A DNA stretch of 64,000 nt, from contig VXAI01000082.1 in NCBI GenBank assembly GCA_013399305.1, forward strand, positions 3,248,674-3,312,673. Direction: 5' to 3'. Each line of letters opens with the position of its first letter. The first letter of the stretch is position 1. Made by a program: the position numbers and the translations under genes. A model generated the notes under the pieces. It saw only the letters and a list, made by a program, of their open reading frames with translations, was not told the DNA's origin and made no database searches. This document shows, in pieces, positions 52,155 through 64,000 of this stretch. Source of the stretch: Rostratula benghalensis (Eukaryota > Chordata > Aves > Charadriiformes > Rostratulidae).

Positions 52155-52499
52155 GTAAGTCCAGTGTTATGGAAGCCCTCGACGCAGTACGGAACACCAG
52201 CTTGTGACTGACTATAGGCGCTTCTATTTCAAGACAAGTATGTGACTAACTGGGTCCAACACTGAACAATGCATTGTACAACTCTACTAGATACGAGAAC
52301 AATCAGTGGTCTTGAAACACCATGAGATGAGACATGAGTAAGGAGGCAAACTCAGGGGATTTGTGGGCTCATGGAAAAGTCCAAGTTTCAGTATTTCCAG
52401 TGAGAAAACCCACTTTCCACCACTTCATGAGCAACCAAGTCCTGTGCTGAATTGCGTTAATGAAGATTTTTATTTTTTCCTTTTTTCTTTTGTCCAGAG

Positions 52500-52665
52500 T
52501 TTCCTCTGAAGCAGCTTGTCCCTGTCACCTCTTGTCCTGTCACTGTACATCTTTGTGAAGAAAAGAACACTGTCTTCTCTAGAGCTACCTTTTAGGTACT
52601 GGAAAACACAGTAGATCTTCCCTGAGCCTTTAAAAATCCATGCTCATTTTTCTTCCAGTGATGAA
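52500..52665 (-). mobile_element. CR1 LINE internal fragment
   Basis: On the plus strand, AGCAGCTTGTCCCTGTCACC, TCTTGTCCTGTCACTGTACA, TTTGTGAAGAAAAG, ACCTTTTAGGTACTGGAAAA, GATCTTCCCTGAGCC and TTTTCTTCCAG come in the order of the reverse complement of the CR1 ORF2 C-terminal region (consensus-like TTTAGGTACTGGAAG and TCTCCCCGGAGCC blocks). It is an old, short, diverged fragment. The preceding TTTTCTTTTGTCCAG looks like a splice acceptor but lies at the repeat edge. Confidence 0.75.
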
Positions 52666-53040
52666 ATGAACAAAACTGAAATCAGATGGAGGGTCCAGTC
52701 AACACAGCAGAAACATACTACAGAACAAAAACGGAACAAAAAAACGCCAAACAAACTGCATTCTTCTTATAGAAAAACTAATGCTGACAAAATATATCTG
52801 GAGTCCTGAAAGGTGAAAATAAAGCAACTTGTTTACATTGAAACATCTAAATACAACTTCAGTTTTAAAAATAATGCTTTATAAAACAAAGAAGTCCCCC
52901 AAAAGACTAGTTAGTAGGGCTTATATTAGACACAAAGCCACCCCTACCACTGTACAATCAAACTCAAGATGAAGGCTGATGAGTACAAGCTTTGAGTTAA
53001 GACTACAAGTTTTTCACTTACCCTAAAGGCTTAGAAGATA

Positions 53041-53292
53041 AGAGGACAAGAGAAAACAGCTTCAAGTTACACCAGGGGAGGTCTATATTGGATATTAGGA
53101 AAAAATTCTTCACCAAAAGTGTTATCAAACTGGGTGTCCAGGGAAATAGTAGAATCATCACCCCTCAAGGTGTTCAAAAGAAGGTAAGGAGTAGTGCTTA
53201 GGGACATGGGCAAGTGATGGTTTTGTCAGTGTTAGATTGATGGCTTGGACTCAATGTTAAAGGTCCCTTCCAAGCTAGACAATTCTAAGATC
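53041..53292 (+). mobile_element. CR1 LINE 3' end fragment
   Basis: Blocks AGAGGACAAGAGAAAACAGC, TTCAAGTTACACCAGGGGAG, TTGGATATTAGGAAAAAATT, GTGTCCAGGGAAATAGTAGA, GGTGTTCAAAAGAAG, TAGGGACATGGGCAAGTGATGG (about 53198), TTAAAGGTCCCTTCCAAGC and a decayed AATTCTAAGATCC tail match the last 250 bp of CR1 in order. The final tail is mutated from the usual ATTCTATGATT. It lies about 380 bp from the opposite-strand fragment at 52500-52665, so the two are separate insertions. Confidence 0.85.
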
Positions 53293-56200
53293 CTTCCACA
53301 GTAACTGAATTAGCAGTCATAAGGACCTAGGTTCCATAGATATTTTTTTTTTTTCCATGAAATATATTTTGGTCATTCTCTTTATGTATAAACTAGAGTG
53401 AGCTTCTAAGGATGCACCTACATGGTTGCTGCAGTTTGGATGAGGAACACGTACCCACAGAAAACCTGAATGTTCCCTGCTTAGTTTGCTTGCATAATAG
53501 TTAAAAAGACATCTGTGGAAAATTACAGGAAAATCGTATTAGCTCTGCGTGATACAAATAATGATATTAGGTTTTGCACTTTATCCTGTAACTTTGGTGA
53601 ATCAGGTTTATCATTCTGTTGAAAGATGCGCACATTATTTGAAATAATTGGAGTTAAAAGAGGTGCAACAGTAAGGTAGAAGTTAATAGCACAGAATTTT
53701 TTCTGAAGTACACAAGGCATGAGCATAACTCAACAGCAATCATTCATAGTCTCTAGCAGACAGCAAGCAGAATTTTTGCCTTCCAGGCACATACACTGTG
53801 ATGTTTGGACTTGCTACTCTCACAGGAAGGCAAAGAAGTTATCAAACACTGGTGGTGTTGGGTAAAAGCAATGAATTTCTAGAAAATTTAAAGATTCCAA
53901 GTAATCCATCTCAAAATCAGTACTTTACAATATTATTTATATCAATCACATTATGGCATTGCTGATACAAAATTAATCCGGCCCTGTGCAAACAGCTGCT
54001 TTTTTCAGACACAGGTGGGGAGTTACAGCTTTTTCCTAATTTTAAAAAACTTAATAATTATTTTTTTTTTTTTTTACATTGTGATCAATTTCCAATAGTA
54101 GAAAACCTGCTGTCTTTAGCAGTTATTAAGTACATACTCAGCTAATGTAGAAGCTATGTCAATTTACCTCATGACCTAAATTAGGGTTTTGCAGGGTCAG
54201 CTAGCTTACCCAGGGAGAAAGATGCAATAGTTAGCTGAGTCAGACGACTACTTCATTAAGATTCTTTCAGCTGCACATTCTAATAAAGGAAATGGCATGA
54301 TGAAAAAGCAGCATCATTTTTTAGCATGTAAATCTTAAGATGAAAGTTCCCATATAGGCTTCTTCTGACGTTCCAGTTAATAGAGAAACTACGTATTACT
54401 ACTTCTGACTTCCAGAGCCTAAAACCACAACAAAACAAAGTTAAGCTAAGATAAATCATGATTGCCTGTAGCCACTGTGGAAATATGACTCCTTTGATGG
54501 TCTTGAACCTCCTCACCTTATGATCACTTTATGGCACAGCTGAACCCCCCGTTTCTCTGTCTTGTTGATATAAGCATCAAGGTTATTGCTGGTTTTTAAG
54601 GAGTCTTTTAGTCTGCAGACAATGCCATCACGCTGCACTGTAAGTGTGGTATGAAGCATTAAGAAAACCCAGACATTTATCTATTTCAGATATAAACTTT
54701 ATCTCATGATTCATTACTATTAAAAAAAAAAAATAATGATGTGGATATGATATGGTCAATGATTGCTTACAAAGCCAGCAATATAGTAGTGGTCAGACGA
54801 ATTATTTTTACAGAAATAATAAGTGGGCAGGTACTGCAATGCAGTAGAAAGATGGGGGACTGAAAACAACTGGAAGCAAATGCTGTGAACAAAGCAACAG
54901 CGTGGAGCTAAGAAAATTTTGCTACAGGTTGAGACAGTGGGAACAGCAATTTCTTATGCATTTGTACTGTTGTGCCCACAAAATCCCATTACTAAGCAAT
55001 GACTACCGCCCAGTTATTTTTCCATTTTTCTATTAACTGTCTATTCCCAGATACGCTACCACCTGCAATGGACGTTATTTCCTGTTGTGAGAGATACTGT
55101 ATACTTCAGCATCTAAAAATTAGAAAATATTTACACACGCCTCCTCCTCCCCTGATGTGACCAGTAACACATCTGAAGGCACTAATCCCAGAAATAATGG
55201 CATAAATGACAATTCCAAAACACAAGAGAAACAGATTAAAACCCATTTTGTATGATATGATGCACAAGGATTTGCTGGGTGAGTGATGGGAAATTTATTG
55301 CTATTTTGACTTGCAGACTGTGTGAAAGATGAGAATGGTTTGAAGATACTTGTGTGACATATCAGGACTGTTTTATATTAAATGGATAAATCCCTGACAT
55401 ATTAAATGTATTTAACATATTTTTGGCAGATTTTGTTCTGCCTAAATTCTCAAAGGCTATTTCTTGCTCTTGGGAATGGCTAGAGAACACCGCCTTATGC
55501 AGTCTGCAACAGTGTAAAAACAAGCCTTCCCAGAGGCAAATTACTTAATGCAAATTTCTCCATACCCACAATTTCTTATGTAGCTTAATTACCATATTGG
55601 TTATTGTCTCATGTTGTATGGCCACATATCAAATTTGTTCTGAAAAAAAATAAAAATAAAAATTCATCATACGGAGAGCACTGCACTTTGATACATAACA
55701 GAAGTAATGATGTAAAAAATTGCCAGTTGCATTGTGAAGGAATTATAGTATAATAATGTAACTGTACATCCACATAAACATAAAATCAACCAAGATCATG
55801 CAGCTGCCTTGATATTTAAGAGAAAGAAAAGGCTAGATGAACAGACCAACAGCTACAAAGCAAAGCCAGAAAATTCAAAAACATTAAAAGGGAAAATTAG
55901 TCAAATTCAGGAAAGATTTTTATATTGAGCAAATTTGTGGATCATTCAGTTTGATAAAGCTAAATCAAGATTATTGGGAAGGTAATTTAGGCATTAATCC
56001 GCTGAACAGAGAAATAAATTTGCTCTGCACAGACATTACAAAGAATTTCAGTTTAGTAATTTCACTTTAGGAAGATTTTCTAGGTTTGTGGGTTGTTTTG
56101 TTTTGTTTTCCTCATCGTTAATCCCATTATTCCTTTTTTAGCAACTTTTTAACAACTTATCAGCAACCAGACTAATTGTTTCCATCATGCATAAAACAGA

Positions 56201-59200
56201 GGCTCTTTCATACAAGATTTATTACGGAACAAAAATATCTCCTCTCTCTAGTAGAGGCTGCATCTAAGTTGCACACAAGGTGCTACATGAGAATTTAAGC
56301 AAAGGTAGGTCAATGAATGGCTGAAAACACCTACCACATACAGTGGGCTATACATGACATCCTGAACTGATTAAATTAATCTCCCACTCTAACAGCTGTG
56401 TTATTTGCAGGGTCTTCAACAGTGCTATTTGCCACAAGAACACAAGAACAAGCGGAGTACTGCTAAATAATTTTCTTCTCTGCATTTGGGTTATATCTTT
56501 TTAAAAGCCACAAACATACTTTCAGTAGCATGCTAGCATCAAGAAAATCACGACAGCTGTTCTCAATAATACCAGAATGGAGAATGCCTGGCAGACAACC
56601 AACACGAGCTCTACAATAGGGGATTTGAACATGTAAAAAGGCCACCTTTTTCCTCGCTGCAGTGATCACGAGTAGGAACGTTTGAATTGAGGAAGGGGTC
56701 AGCCGTGATGTCCCACAACATACGAAGAGGCAGCTGGTGAGGTACTGTTCAGTTACACTATCCTTTTCCATGAGCATATGGACTTCGAAGGGCCATAGAA
56801 AACAATTAAATCCACACAGTGCTCTCGGGATTAGCATTTGTTGCTGTGGTCACCTTTGACAAAATTGTAAATAGCTTTGACTATTATAAGCACCGCCTCT
56901 TTATTTTCTTCACTTCTTATAGTTTTGCTACATTAGATCTGTCTCTCACAAAATCAATAACAAAGAGAACTAGCTTGGTGTTCTTCAAATCATTTGCCAG
57001 CTGCTGAACAAAGGCTGTCAAGTAATTAAGTGGTTAGATTTCCTTCAGTCTCACATTAAGATCGACTCAGCTCAGTGGAGCTCAGGATAATCACCCACCA
57101 TTCTGCTGTTAATATTTCTCTGCAGTAACAGGGAGAAATCGACAATTAAAGATCCTTGGAGAATAACTAGAGACGTAATAATAATTAATAACTAGTATGC
57201 TTCAATATTTTTATGTTCAACACTTCAAAGCTTCGTTAGTACAGGTCAAAACTAAACTAGAGAGAAACACAATGAAGCATTCAGTAGGTCATCCTTCCTT
57301 TTTTTTAAATATACTTTTTTTTTTTTTTTTCAAGTTTGCAATCAGCTCTTTGATAAGTCATATGGAGGAGCTTGTGGTTCTACTGCCCTGTTTGCACACT
57401 GATGAAAATGAGGCAGAGGAATAATTCATGGATGTGAACTCAGCTGAGGTCCCCAGAAAGCTTGCAGGTTTGGTAACACTCCCAGTTTGGGAGACACAAG
57501 CAGAAAGAATGAGTCAGGGAAGAAGATGAGCTGGATGTGTGTCCTGGATGGGATTTCAAGAGGGCAGGGAAAAGTGAAAAATTAGAAGCTGTGTATTCAA
57601 GGTATTTTATACACCCCATTTCACCACTAAAAATCCTTTCAGTATTATGGAACTACATGGTTGGTCTTGATTGATGGGAACAAGAGAAACGTGCTTTTTT
57701 TGTTGTTTGTTTCTTCTTTCATGGCTAAGTTGCCTACTACATTTTGAAAGATGCCCCAATTTTGAAAGACCTCAAGATATTTTTGTTAAGAATTTTCAGA
57801 AGCTGATACTAAACTGTTAACTCAGTAATATAGACCAGATCTTAAATAAGATGTCAAGTGGCAAGACACATAAAAAAACTCTAAGAATTCTCGAAGCTGT
57901 CACTAAACTCAAGTTTATGACAGTTACGTGAGAATTTAAAGGTTTAACCTCATGAGAGGTTTGTGTTCACCTTTCATTCAGTAGTGGCTGTTCTCAGGAG
58001 ATTATTAAAAGATTTCATTTTAACTTGAGCATTCAAAACCACTGTTAAAATCTGGGCCCACCCACTGGCAGAATTAGGCCAGAATTTATAAACTACAAAC
58101 TCATTTAACCCAACCTTCAAGCAAGTGCAGCTAAAGATTTACCTCTGACAGTTTTCAGTGATACATGCAGGAACCTTGTGAAGCAAGTAACCAGTTTTTC
58201 TGGCTTCGAAATAAAACACACCAGAGCAAGAGTTCGCAGATGCAAATAAAAAACATAAACCACAACACTTTTCTTACAGATTTTATGTACCACTTCATAT
58301 CCCTAACTTTTACAGGTGAACTAGTCTCTGCAATAAAGTTTCAAACATTTGAGATTGTTCTTTGCATTTGTATTCTTACTTAAAAAATCATAACAACTTT
58401 ATTTAAAGGGGAAAAAAAAAAAAACACACAGTAAATCAGTCTGGATGCGTGACCTGTCACTGTATACTACCCACCAATGAATTTTGTTTAAGTCTCATTA
58501 TTCTCAAACTTGCTTTCTATGATAGTATCACCATTGAAGAATGATCTAGAGACAAGTCAATGACAGCTGAACAATGGACTCTGTGTTACCCACTGGACCA
58601 CAGCTCCGTTGAGAAACCATCTTTATCAAGTGCATGAGCTCCACTTAAAGAACTTCATACTTGAAGGGATCTGTTTTCAATCACTGCCTCAGAATCATTG
58701 TATCACGTTAACGTTCTTAGGGTAAAACCAAACCAAAGCAGGTAAACTATATAATTACTATTGAAGTGTGTAACTGTGCAGAAAATGAAAGTAAAACTGC
58801 CACAGCTCTTCAAAAATACCAGTGAAGTAACAAATGAGCGACTCTGAATATGACCATCCAGAGACTCCACTTTGCAGCACATTTTCCACAGATGAGTTCA
58901 GCTGAAACCTGCTTGGCCAATAGTTTCTTCAGGCAGGGATTTTAATTTTTCATGAACACATTGCTCTAATGTTGCTCTAATGAAGTGCTTGGCATTAGTT
59001 ATGGCTTCTGAATTAAAATGCATTCATGACACTGAATTTTAAAATCCCAAAGCCACTAATTTTGACCAGCTTTCCCCCTTCCCCATCCCACACAGTGTGC
59101 GCCAGAATTAGCAACTAAGAGCATGTTTGACCAGCAAGAGAATAAAAGCTGGACTAATAAAACTTTACTTTCGCAGGTCCCTGCAGAGAATGGTAATATT

Positions 59201-62200
59201 TTATCCATTGACTGCATACCAAATGAAAGTCAAAAACAAAGTCACTGTTCTGATAAAGGCTTATCTGTCAAATATCACATAATAGTTCAATTTATGATCA
59301 AGTGCAACTTAACACCCAATCTGCTATCTCCATTTTATTCTGAATTCGGAACTAAGAATGTTTATAGCCTTGCAGAAGAGTTCTATAAATTGTCTAGATC
59401 CAGCACTGACTTCAGTACCTATTTGTGAAAGTATCTTGCTACAAAAATTTCCAGGTAATAACTAAATATCTGAGCTTACTCCATTGAAGGTGCTGATCTG
59501 CATTTTCTTCAGCTATACAAGTCCCTGCACTTGCCCTACTTTACCTTACAAAAAATTCCTCCCTTCCTCTGCTTTATTCAGGGCAGCATTCAGAAAGCTC
59601 AAATAGTACAAATCACAGGTATTTTAGTTTTTAATATAATATCATTACTTCAGATATATCTACTGGTCCCTATAACCTTGCTGCTAAAAGAAATCATCAT
59701 CTGCTGACAGTATGGGAACCCAGTAGCAGACTTAAAACAAGTTGAAAACTAGTTTGATCATGTTTCTTCTCATTCATCTTGTACTTATGATACAGTGTCG
59801 AATTATGACACACGGGATGTTTAATAGAAACAGCCCATTTGATATCCGATTCCCATGCTTATTCTACTCTTCAATAAACTACAGTCAGTGAAGCAGCTCA
59901 GTTTTAGTTATACATTTTAATTGAGTACAATTTACACACTTTATACACCTCTAAGTAGAGCGTCAAATTTGCTCAGCAGTATGAATGCAGCTCACTAAAA
60001 CAGATGTCTGATCCTCCAGCTTCCCCAGTTCTTAGCCTCAGTTTTCTTTATTACTCCACATTAACTTGTAGATAAATTAAGCATAACATAAGTGTCTAAA
60101 ATTCCAGCTGTGTTGCAAAATCCTGCTGTAAAGCTAAATTTTTAAGTCCAAGTAGTTTCATCATCTATGTACAGTTATTTATGAAGGCAGCAGGAATGCT
60201 ATTCTGACAACCTAATTAAACTTCCAATAATGTCAGCAGGAATCTGATTGCAAAATGGCTCATTTTATAAACATCACTACTTTTATGACTGACAAAAATA
60301 TGCACGATCAGGTGCCAACTCCTTCACAAATACATTTTTTACAACTTGTGTCGTAAATTGCTTGCAAGTACAAAATTCTAAGATGTTAAACTTGTCTATG
60401 CTCAAACCATAAAAAATGGCACAATTCATATGAAGATTTAATGGATTTTGCTCTTCTGCCAGTTTCACATCCATGTAACTTCACTAGTTTCAGAGGAGTT
60501 ACTCCCAATATATACATAAATTTACATCTAAATCAAGCCATCTTCCGTATACAATATTGGACATAAGATTACACATGGGTTTAAAACAAGTGAAATACAG
60601 GACAGAGAAAAGGTAATTGGACCTTGTCTATTTTAAGGCCACTATATAGTCTGTGTATCACAGTGCAAAAAGCACACACTTCTTCAGAAATTGCTTTTTA
60701 AGTTTGTTGCCCGTTGTAGAAGCCATGAAGTACTGATTAAATCTGAAAAAAAAAATAATTACATGTGTAATTCGAAATGTTTGAAAGTTAAAAATCCATA
60801 CATAATATCCCAACTATTTGAAGCAGTAATGAAATGAACCATAAACCGAACCACATCCTCATAGTAATGGTTGTCGTGTTTACACCCACTACAGCTTTTC
60901 CAACTGTAGTACAGGTTAAAAAAAACACATTGAATGTTTTAGCTCACTCATGTATGACATGGGTACATTTATAAGAAGCTTAAGTATTGGGAAATTTGGT
61001 ACTGACCAACTGCCCGTACAATAAAAACTGCCGTACACTGTGCCTACACTTGGCTTTGCAGAATCGAGTCAAAGATCCAATGTCAACTTCTTCTAACCTT
61101 GCAGTAACTAGGCATTTTTGCTTGATAGTTTGGTGTTGGTTTCATTTATTTTTTTTTACATTCCAATTAGGACCATTTAAAAACACTACTCCTGATATAA
61201 CAGTAATGGCAATATGTAATTATGTCAAACCTCACAAATTTAAGAAATAGTTTTAAAAACCTCTTGAGGAGATGTGCCTTCTGGTTTTATTAAAAATGAA
61301 GGAAACATCAAATAAAAAGCGAAACTAAGAAGAATAGGTAGAACATTTTACTTTCATCAAACCTTAAATGTAAAGTATATTAAAAAAACCATGGTTTGGA
61401 ATTTCAAGAACAGGAATATAAACATGTATTTTTCTATCCCAGAAAAAAATTCCATGCGCATGTTACAGTATTTGATCACTCTCTACATCCACTGGTATGC
61501 AACATCAACTTAGTATTATTAACTAGATACAGAGATACCATAAATTCAGTACAAATACCAGGGTCTTCTGACCTCAGTTATATTTGTAGATCAAGCAAAT
61601 CTGTTCTTTGGTAATTGGAGCACGTTCATTTTCCATTCCAATGCAGGACTGTTAGGAGACCATATTAGCCACTCATCTCAGAAAATCACAACTCCTGTAG
61701 ACGTAGCCTGGGCTACTTTTGTCACAAGAAAATAATATTACAGATGGTATTAGAGGTACAAATGCAAAGAAGTTACAATAATTCATTCCTTGTGGTGGCT
61801 GTTTCAGGAAAAAGAATCCAAATGCTCTCCTTCTTTATTCATTGTTTAATCTAGGTAACATTTAGACTCATATGTAAAGGTATTTTGATAGATGGGAATG
61901 TACACATGCACGCTTTCAGTTTAAATAAAGAGGCCTGTGTGGAGAAAGGATTTAGAGTTAGCATGTCTTGAAGGTATGCCTATAATAAAGTTTAAAGATT
62001 TATTAAACCAGGACATTACAAATCCCAAAAAGTGTTTCTAGATTTTTTTCATCTTCCCTTTTTCAACAAAGACTGACAGAATATACATATACAGGTTGAC
62101 ATTTTGATTCATCCAAAACAATTTTCACTTTGCTCAGTTTGCAAGTCCTATTGACTAAAATGTATTATAATTCACAACAAAATATTTTCATTAAGTGAAA

Positions 62201-62308
62201 CAATAAGCAAAGAAAACCAAAACTAAGCTCAGAAGCTAAGTGGTTTAGAAAGCCTGGTAACATCTATGTGTGCATAAGTGTGTCTATAATTTTTTTTTAT
62301 TTTATACA
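53293..62308. other. Long unique non-coding stretch
   Basis: No recognised gene or transposon over about 9 kb. T and A runs occur near 53.34, 54.06, 54.72, 57.32 and 58.41 kb. A 124-codon minus frame at 56463-56837 has no recognisable domain. If the exon candidate at 62611-62787 is real, the right part of this stretch would hold the gene's 3' UTR and polyadenylation site on the minus strand. Confidence 0.5.
58961..58982. repeat. 11 bp tandem duplication
   Basis: TTGCTCTAATG occurs twice in immediate succession. Confidence 0.95.
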
Positions 62309-62380
62309 TTATATATATAGACACACACACACACATATATACACACACGTGCGCACATGCGCACACGCACACACACACAT
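62309..62380. repeat. Alternating purine-pyrimidine microsatellite
   Basis: A compound AT/AC repeat includes CACGTGCGCACATGCGCACACGC at its centre (62347-62369, written here as the span of CG/CA steps). Almost the whole 70 bp alternates purine and pyrimidine, with several GC and CG steps. Such tracts are the classic sequence type that can adopt left-handed Z-DNA. It is likely length-polymorphic. Confidence 0.9.
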
Positions 62381-62610
62381 TTGTAACCTGCAGTGAGGAT
62401 CAATCTAGTTCTAATAAGGAACAAAACACATTATTTAAAAATGTGGCTAATATAACAAAACAGAGAGAAACTGCTGCTATCAAAATATACAATTTGGATT
62501 GCAGACTAGAAGGCTAACAACATTAAAAAAATAGTTTTAAGCAAAACCCCTTTGCTTCTGAATAACAACAGGCATCAACCTGCCATAGCATGAAGCATCC
62601 AAACAAGATT

Positions 62611-62787
62611 TTATAAAAAGTTCAAACTGTGACCCTTCTTCATTTGTAAAGTTCTTGACATATCATATAGTGCGAGCTCTGGTCTCCCAACTGGAGGCCC
62701 TTTCATTTTTCTCAATCCATACTTCAGGAAATAAATGGCAGCTCTAGAATTCAGAATCTCAAGTGAGATTTGTGCTTTACCATATAC
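62611..62787 (-). CDS. Candidate terminal coding exon, gene unknown
   Basis: On the minus strand a good acceptor (TTCATTTTTTTCAG) ends at 62788, and an open frame of 58 codons follows to a TAA at 62611-62613. In phase 0 it begins VYGKAQISLEILNSRAAIYF and later has KYGLRKMKGPPVGRPELALY. The mix of charged, helical and Pro/Gly segments with ordinary codons looks protein-like, unlike the low-complexity frames elsewhere. I do not recognise the protein. If real, it is the last exon of a gene entering from the right of the window, with its 3' UTR running left. Possible AATAAA signals on the minus strand lie near 62.29, 62.0 and 61.83 kb. It could also be a chance frame next to an acceptor-like sequence. 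Confidence 0.4.
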   Translation of the reverse strand, partial: VYGKAQISLEILNSRAAIYFLKYGLRKMKGPPVGRPELALYDMSRTLQMKKGHSLNFL

Positions 62788-64000
62788 CTGAAAAAAATGA
62801 ACAGAAGACAATATTACTACTGTTTAGTGTTTATAGAAATTTTACTTCCACAAACACCACACACATTTTTTGTTAAAACAAAACTCTCAAGAGAATCAGC
62901 AAGTTGCCAAAGAGATGCAATGTCTTATATGATGTATAGCTCTGTACTATGCACAATATTCGTGCCATTAAAAGAGTCAGCTAAAACATTTGCTTTGAAG
63001 AAAAGTCATGTTTTCCAAGGCTTCCATGGCTTCTAACAGTGGACGACCGTTGGTGAAGATAACCAGTTCATTCTGGGATTTCACATATACAGTTTAGCTG
63101 AGGACTTTTAAATAACAAGCTATAGGAAGCTTGATGCTTGGAAGTATTATGACAATTCCCACAGAATTTTTCTTTTTGAAATTTGCTTAATCATTCGAGA
63201 TGTCTGCTGTGCAATCAACAGGAAAAGAGTAAGCATTCACAAAACTCATGGGCTTCTCCCTTCCCTCAACATTTCCTCAATGGCTTCATGATTAGAAGGT
63301 CTCTTCTCTACAACACTGAAGAGGTACTGCAATAAACTTCCTATTCAGAGGGGGTTCTGAACCACAGAGAAGCGAAGTCAGAAGCAACGCTGCTCTTCAC
63401 AGAGCTGTTGGTTCTCCTCCACCCCGCACAAAAAGCATGGCTAAGTACTTGGAAAGTCCCTAAGACACGGAAGAATCACTAGTCCAAAACTCATTAGGGG
63501 CCATATCTTTTTTTGACTTCCTTCCTCTTCTACCCAGTACTGTGGACTCAAGAGCACTAGGAGAAGATAATGCCTTGTGGCTCTTATGATAGTTCCTCAC
63601 CTTTTCTAGACTGTCCCCTACTGACGTGGAGAGGAAAAGGAGAAGAGCTTGTAAGCCCAGAACTGAAGTGCAAGGGGAGGGCTTGGGTAAAAAAGGCAAA
63701 CTCTACGCTACCCAGCTTGTTCTCCATTCCTTTCCTTCTGCCTAAAGGGAAGCAGGAAATCATGGTACTAAGCTATGATTGATAGAAACTACCCTTCCCT
63801 TAAATCCATGCCTATTACACTTTGGAGATTACCATTTATAATAAAATATAGTGGTATATATTTAACTTTATCATCAGGGAAAATCTAAACAGCAGTATTT
63901 TCAAGCTAAACCATTGTTGAAATGTCTAAGCTGTATAGAATTCCTTTGCTGCCATAGCTTTTTGCTCCCATTAAACATCATATAAGCATGAGCATAAAGG
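62788..64000. other. Right-edge stretch, possible intron of a minus-strand gene
   Basis: No clear exon is recognised. On the minus strand, TTTTCCTCTCCACGTCAG ends at 63621, followed by 20 bases (63601-63620) and then a donor-like GTGAGG, which could be a micro-exon or chance. The stretch would be intron if the terminal exon to its left is real. Confidence 0.3.

Noticed and set aside
56463..56837. 124-codon minus-strand frame
   Set aside because: It has no recognised motif, no strong acceptor or donor at its edges, and Cys/Leu-rich random-looking content.
1..64000. CRISPR arrays, operons, tRNA or rRNA genes, phage or integrative elements
   Set aside because: None is visible. Repeats here are simple, tandem or eukaryotic transposons, and the base composition and gene density are those of vertebrate intergenic or intronic DNA.

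Overview
This window looks like non-coding vertebrate DNA, most likely from a bird. The sequence is AT-rich with frequent A/T homopolymers, and there is no long open reading frame, no operon structure and no rRNA or tRNA gene that I can see. The interspersed repeats are those of bird-type genomes: several truncated CR1 LINE copies, one of them ending in the ATTCTATGATT-type tail, and a solo LTR that resembles an abundant avian ERVL-type LTR. A crocodilian or turtle source is less likely because of the LTR and the young CR1 copy. No SINE expansion is visible. A run of 25 N at 41685-41709 is an assembly gap.

Layout. 1-10 kb: two copies of a ~150 bp dispersed element (402-551 and 9839-9987), a possible old MIR fragment near 2.3 kb, a CR1 tail on the minus strand at 3.5 kb, and a composite inverted/direct repeat at 6336-6454. 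10-27 kb: unique AT-rich DNA with homopolymers, an 18 bp perfect palindrome at 12602-12619, an AT-rich degenerate repeat near 25.4 kb and a 47 bp tandem duplication at 26322-26418. 27.2-27.7 kb: an ancient CR1 fragment, minus strand. 28-40 kb: unique sequence, with a pyrimidine-rich stretch (36.1-36.9 kb) carrying a degenerate motif repeat. 40.6-41.15 kb: solo ERVL-type LTR. 42.8 kb: T-rich 46 bp minisatellite. 44.3-46.0 kb: a probable LTR fragment followed by the best CR1 copy, which keeps the reverse-transcriptase C-terminal half but is broken by a frameshift and stop codons. 49-53.3 kb: three further CR1 pieces, and an open stretch between good splice signals (51846-52154). 53-62 kb: unique sequence and an alternating purine-pyrimidine microsatellite at 62.3 kb. 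62.6-62.8 kb: a candidate terminal coding exon on the minus strand.

Genes. I cannot name any gene here. The best coding candidate is the minus-strand exon at 62611-62787, which would make most of the window the downstream flank of a gene entering from the right edge. The short ATG-to-stop frames elsewhere have the lengths expected by chance in AT-rich DNA and show no domain I recognise. I see no new defence, regulatory or mobile system. The most interesting items are the unnamed 150 bp element with its apparent target-site duplication, the template-switch-like rearrangement at 6.4 kb, and the two exon candidates.
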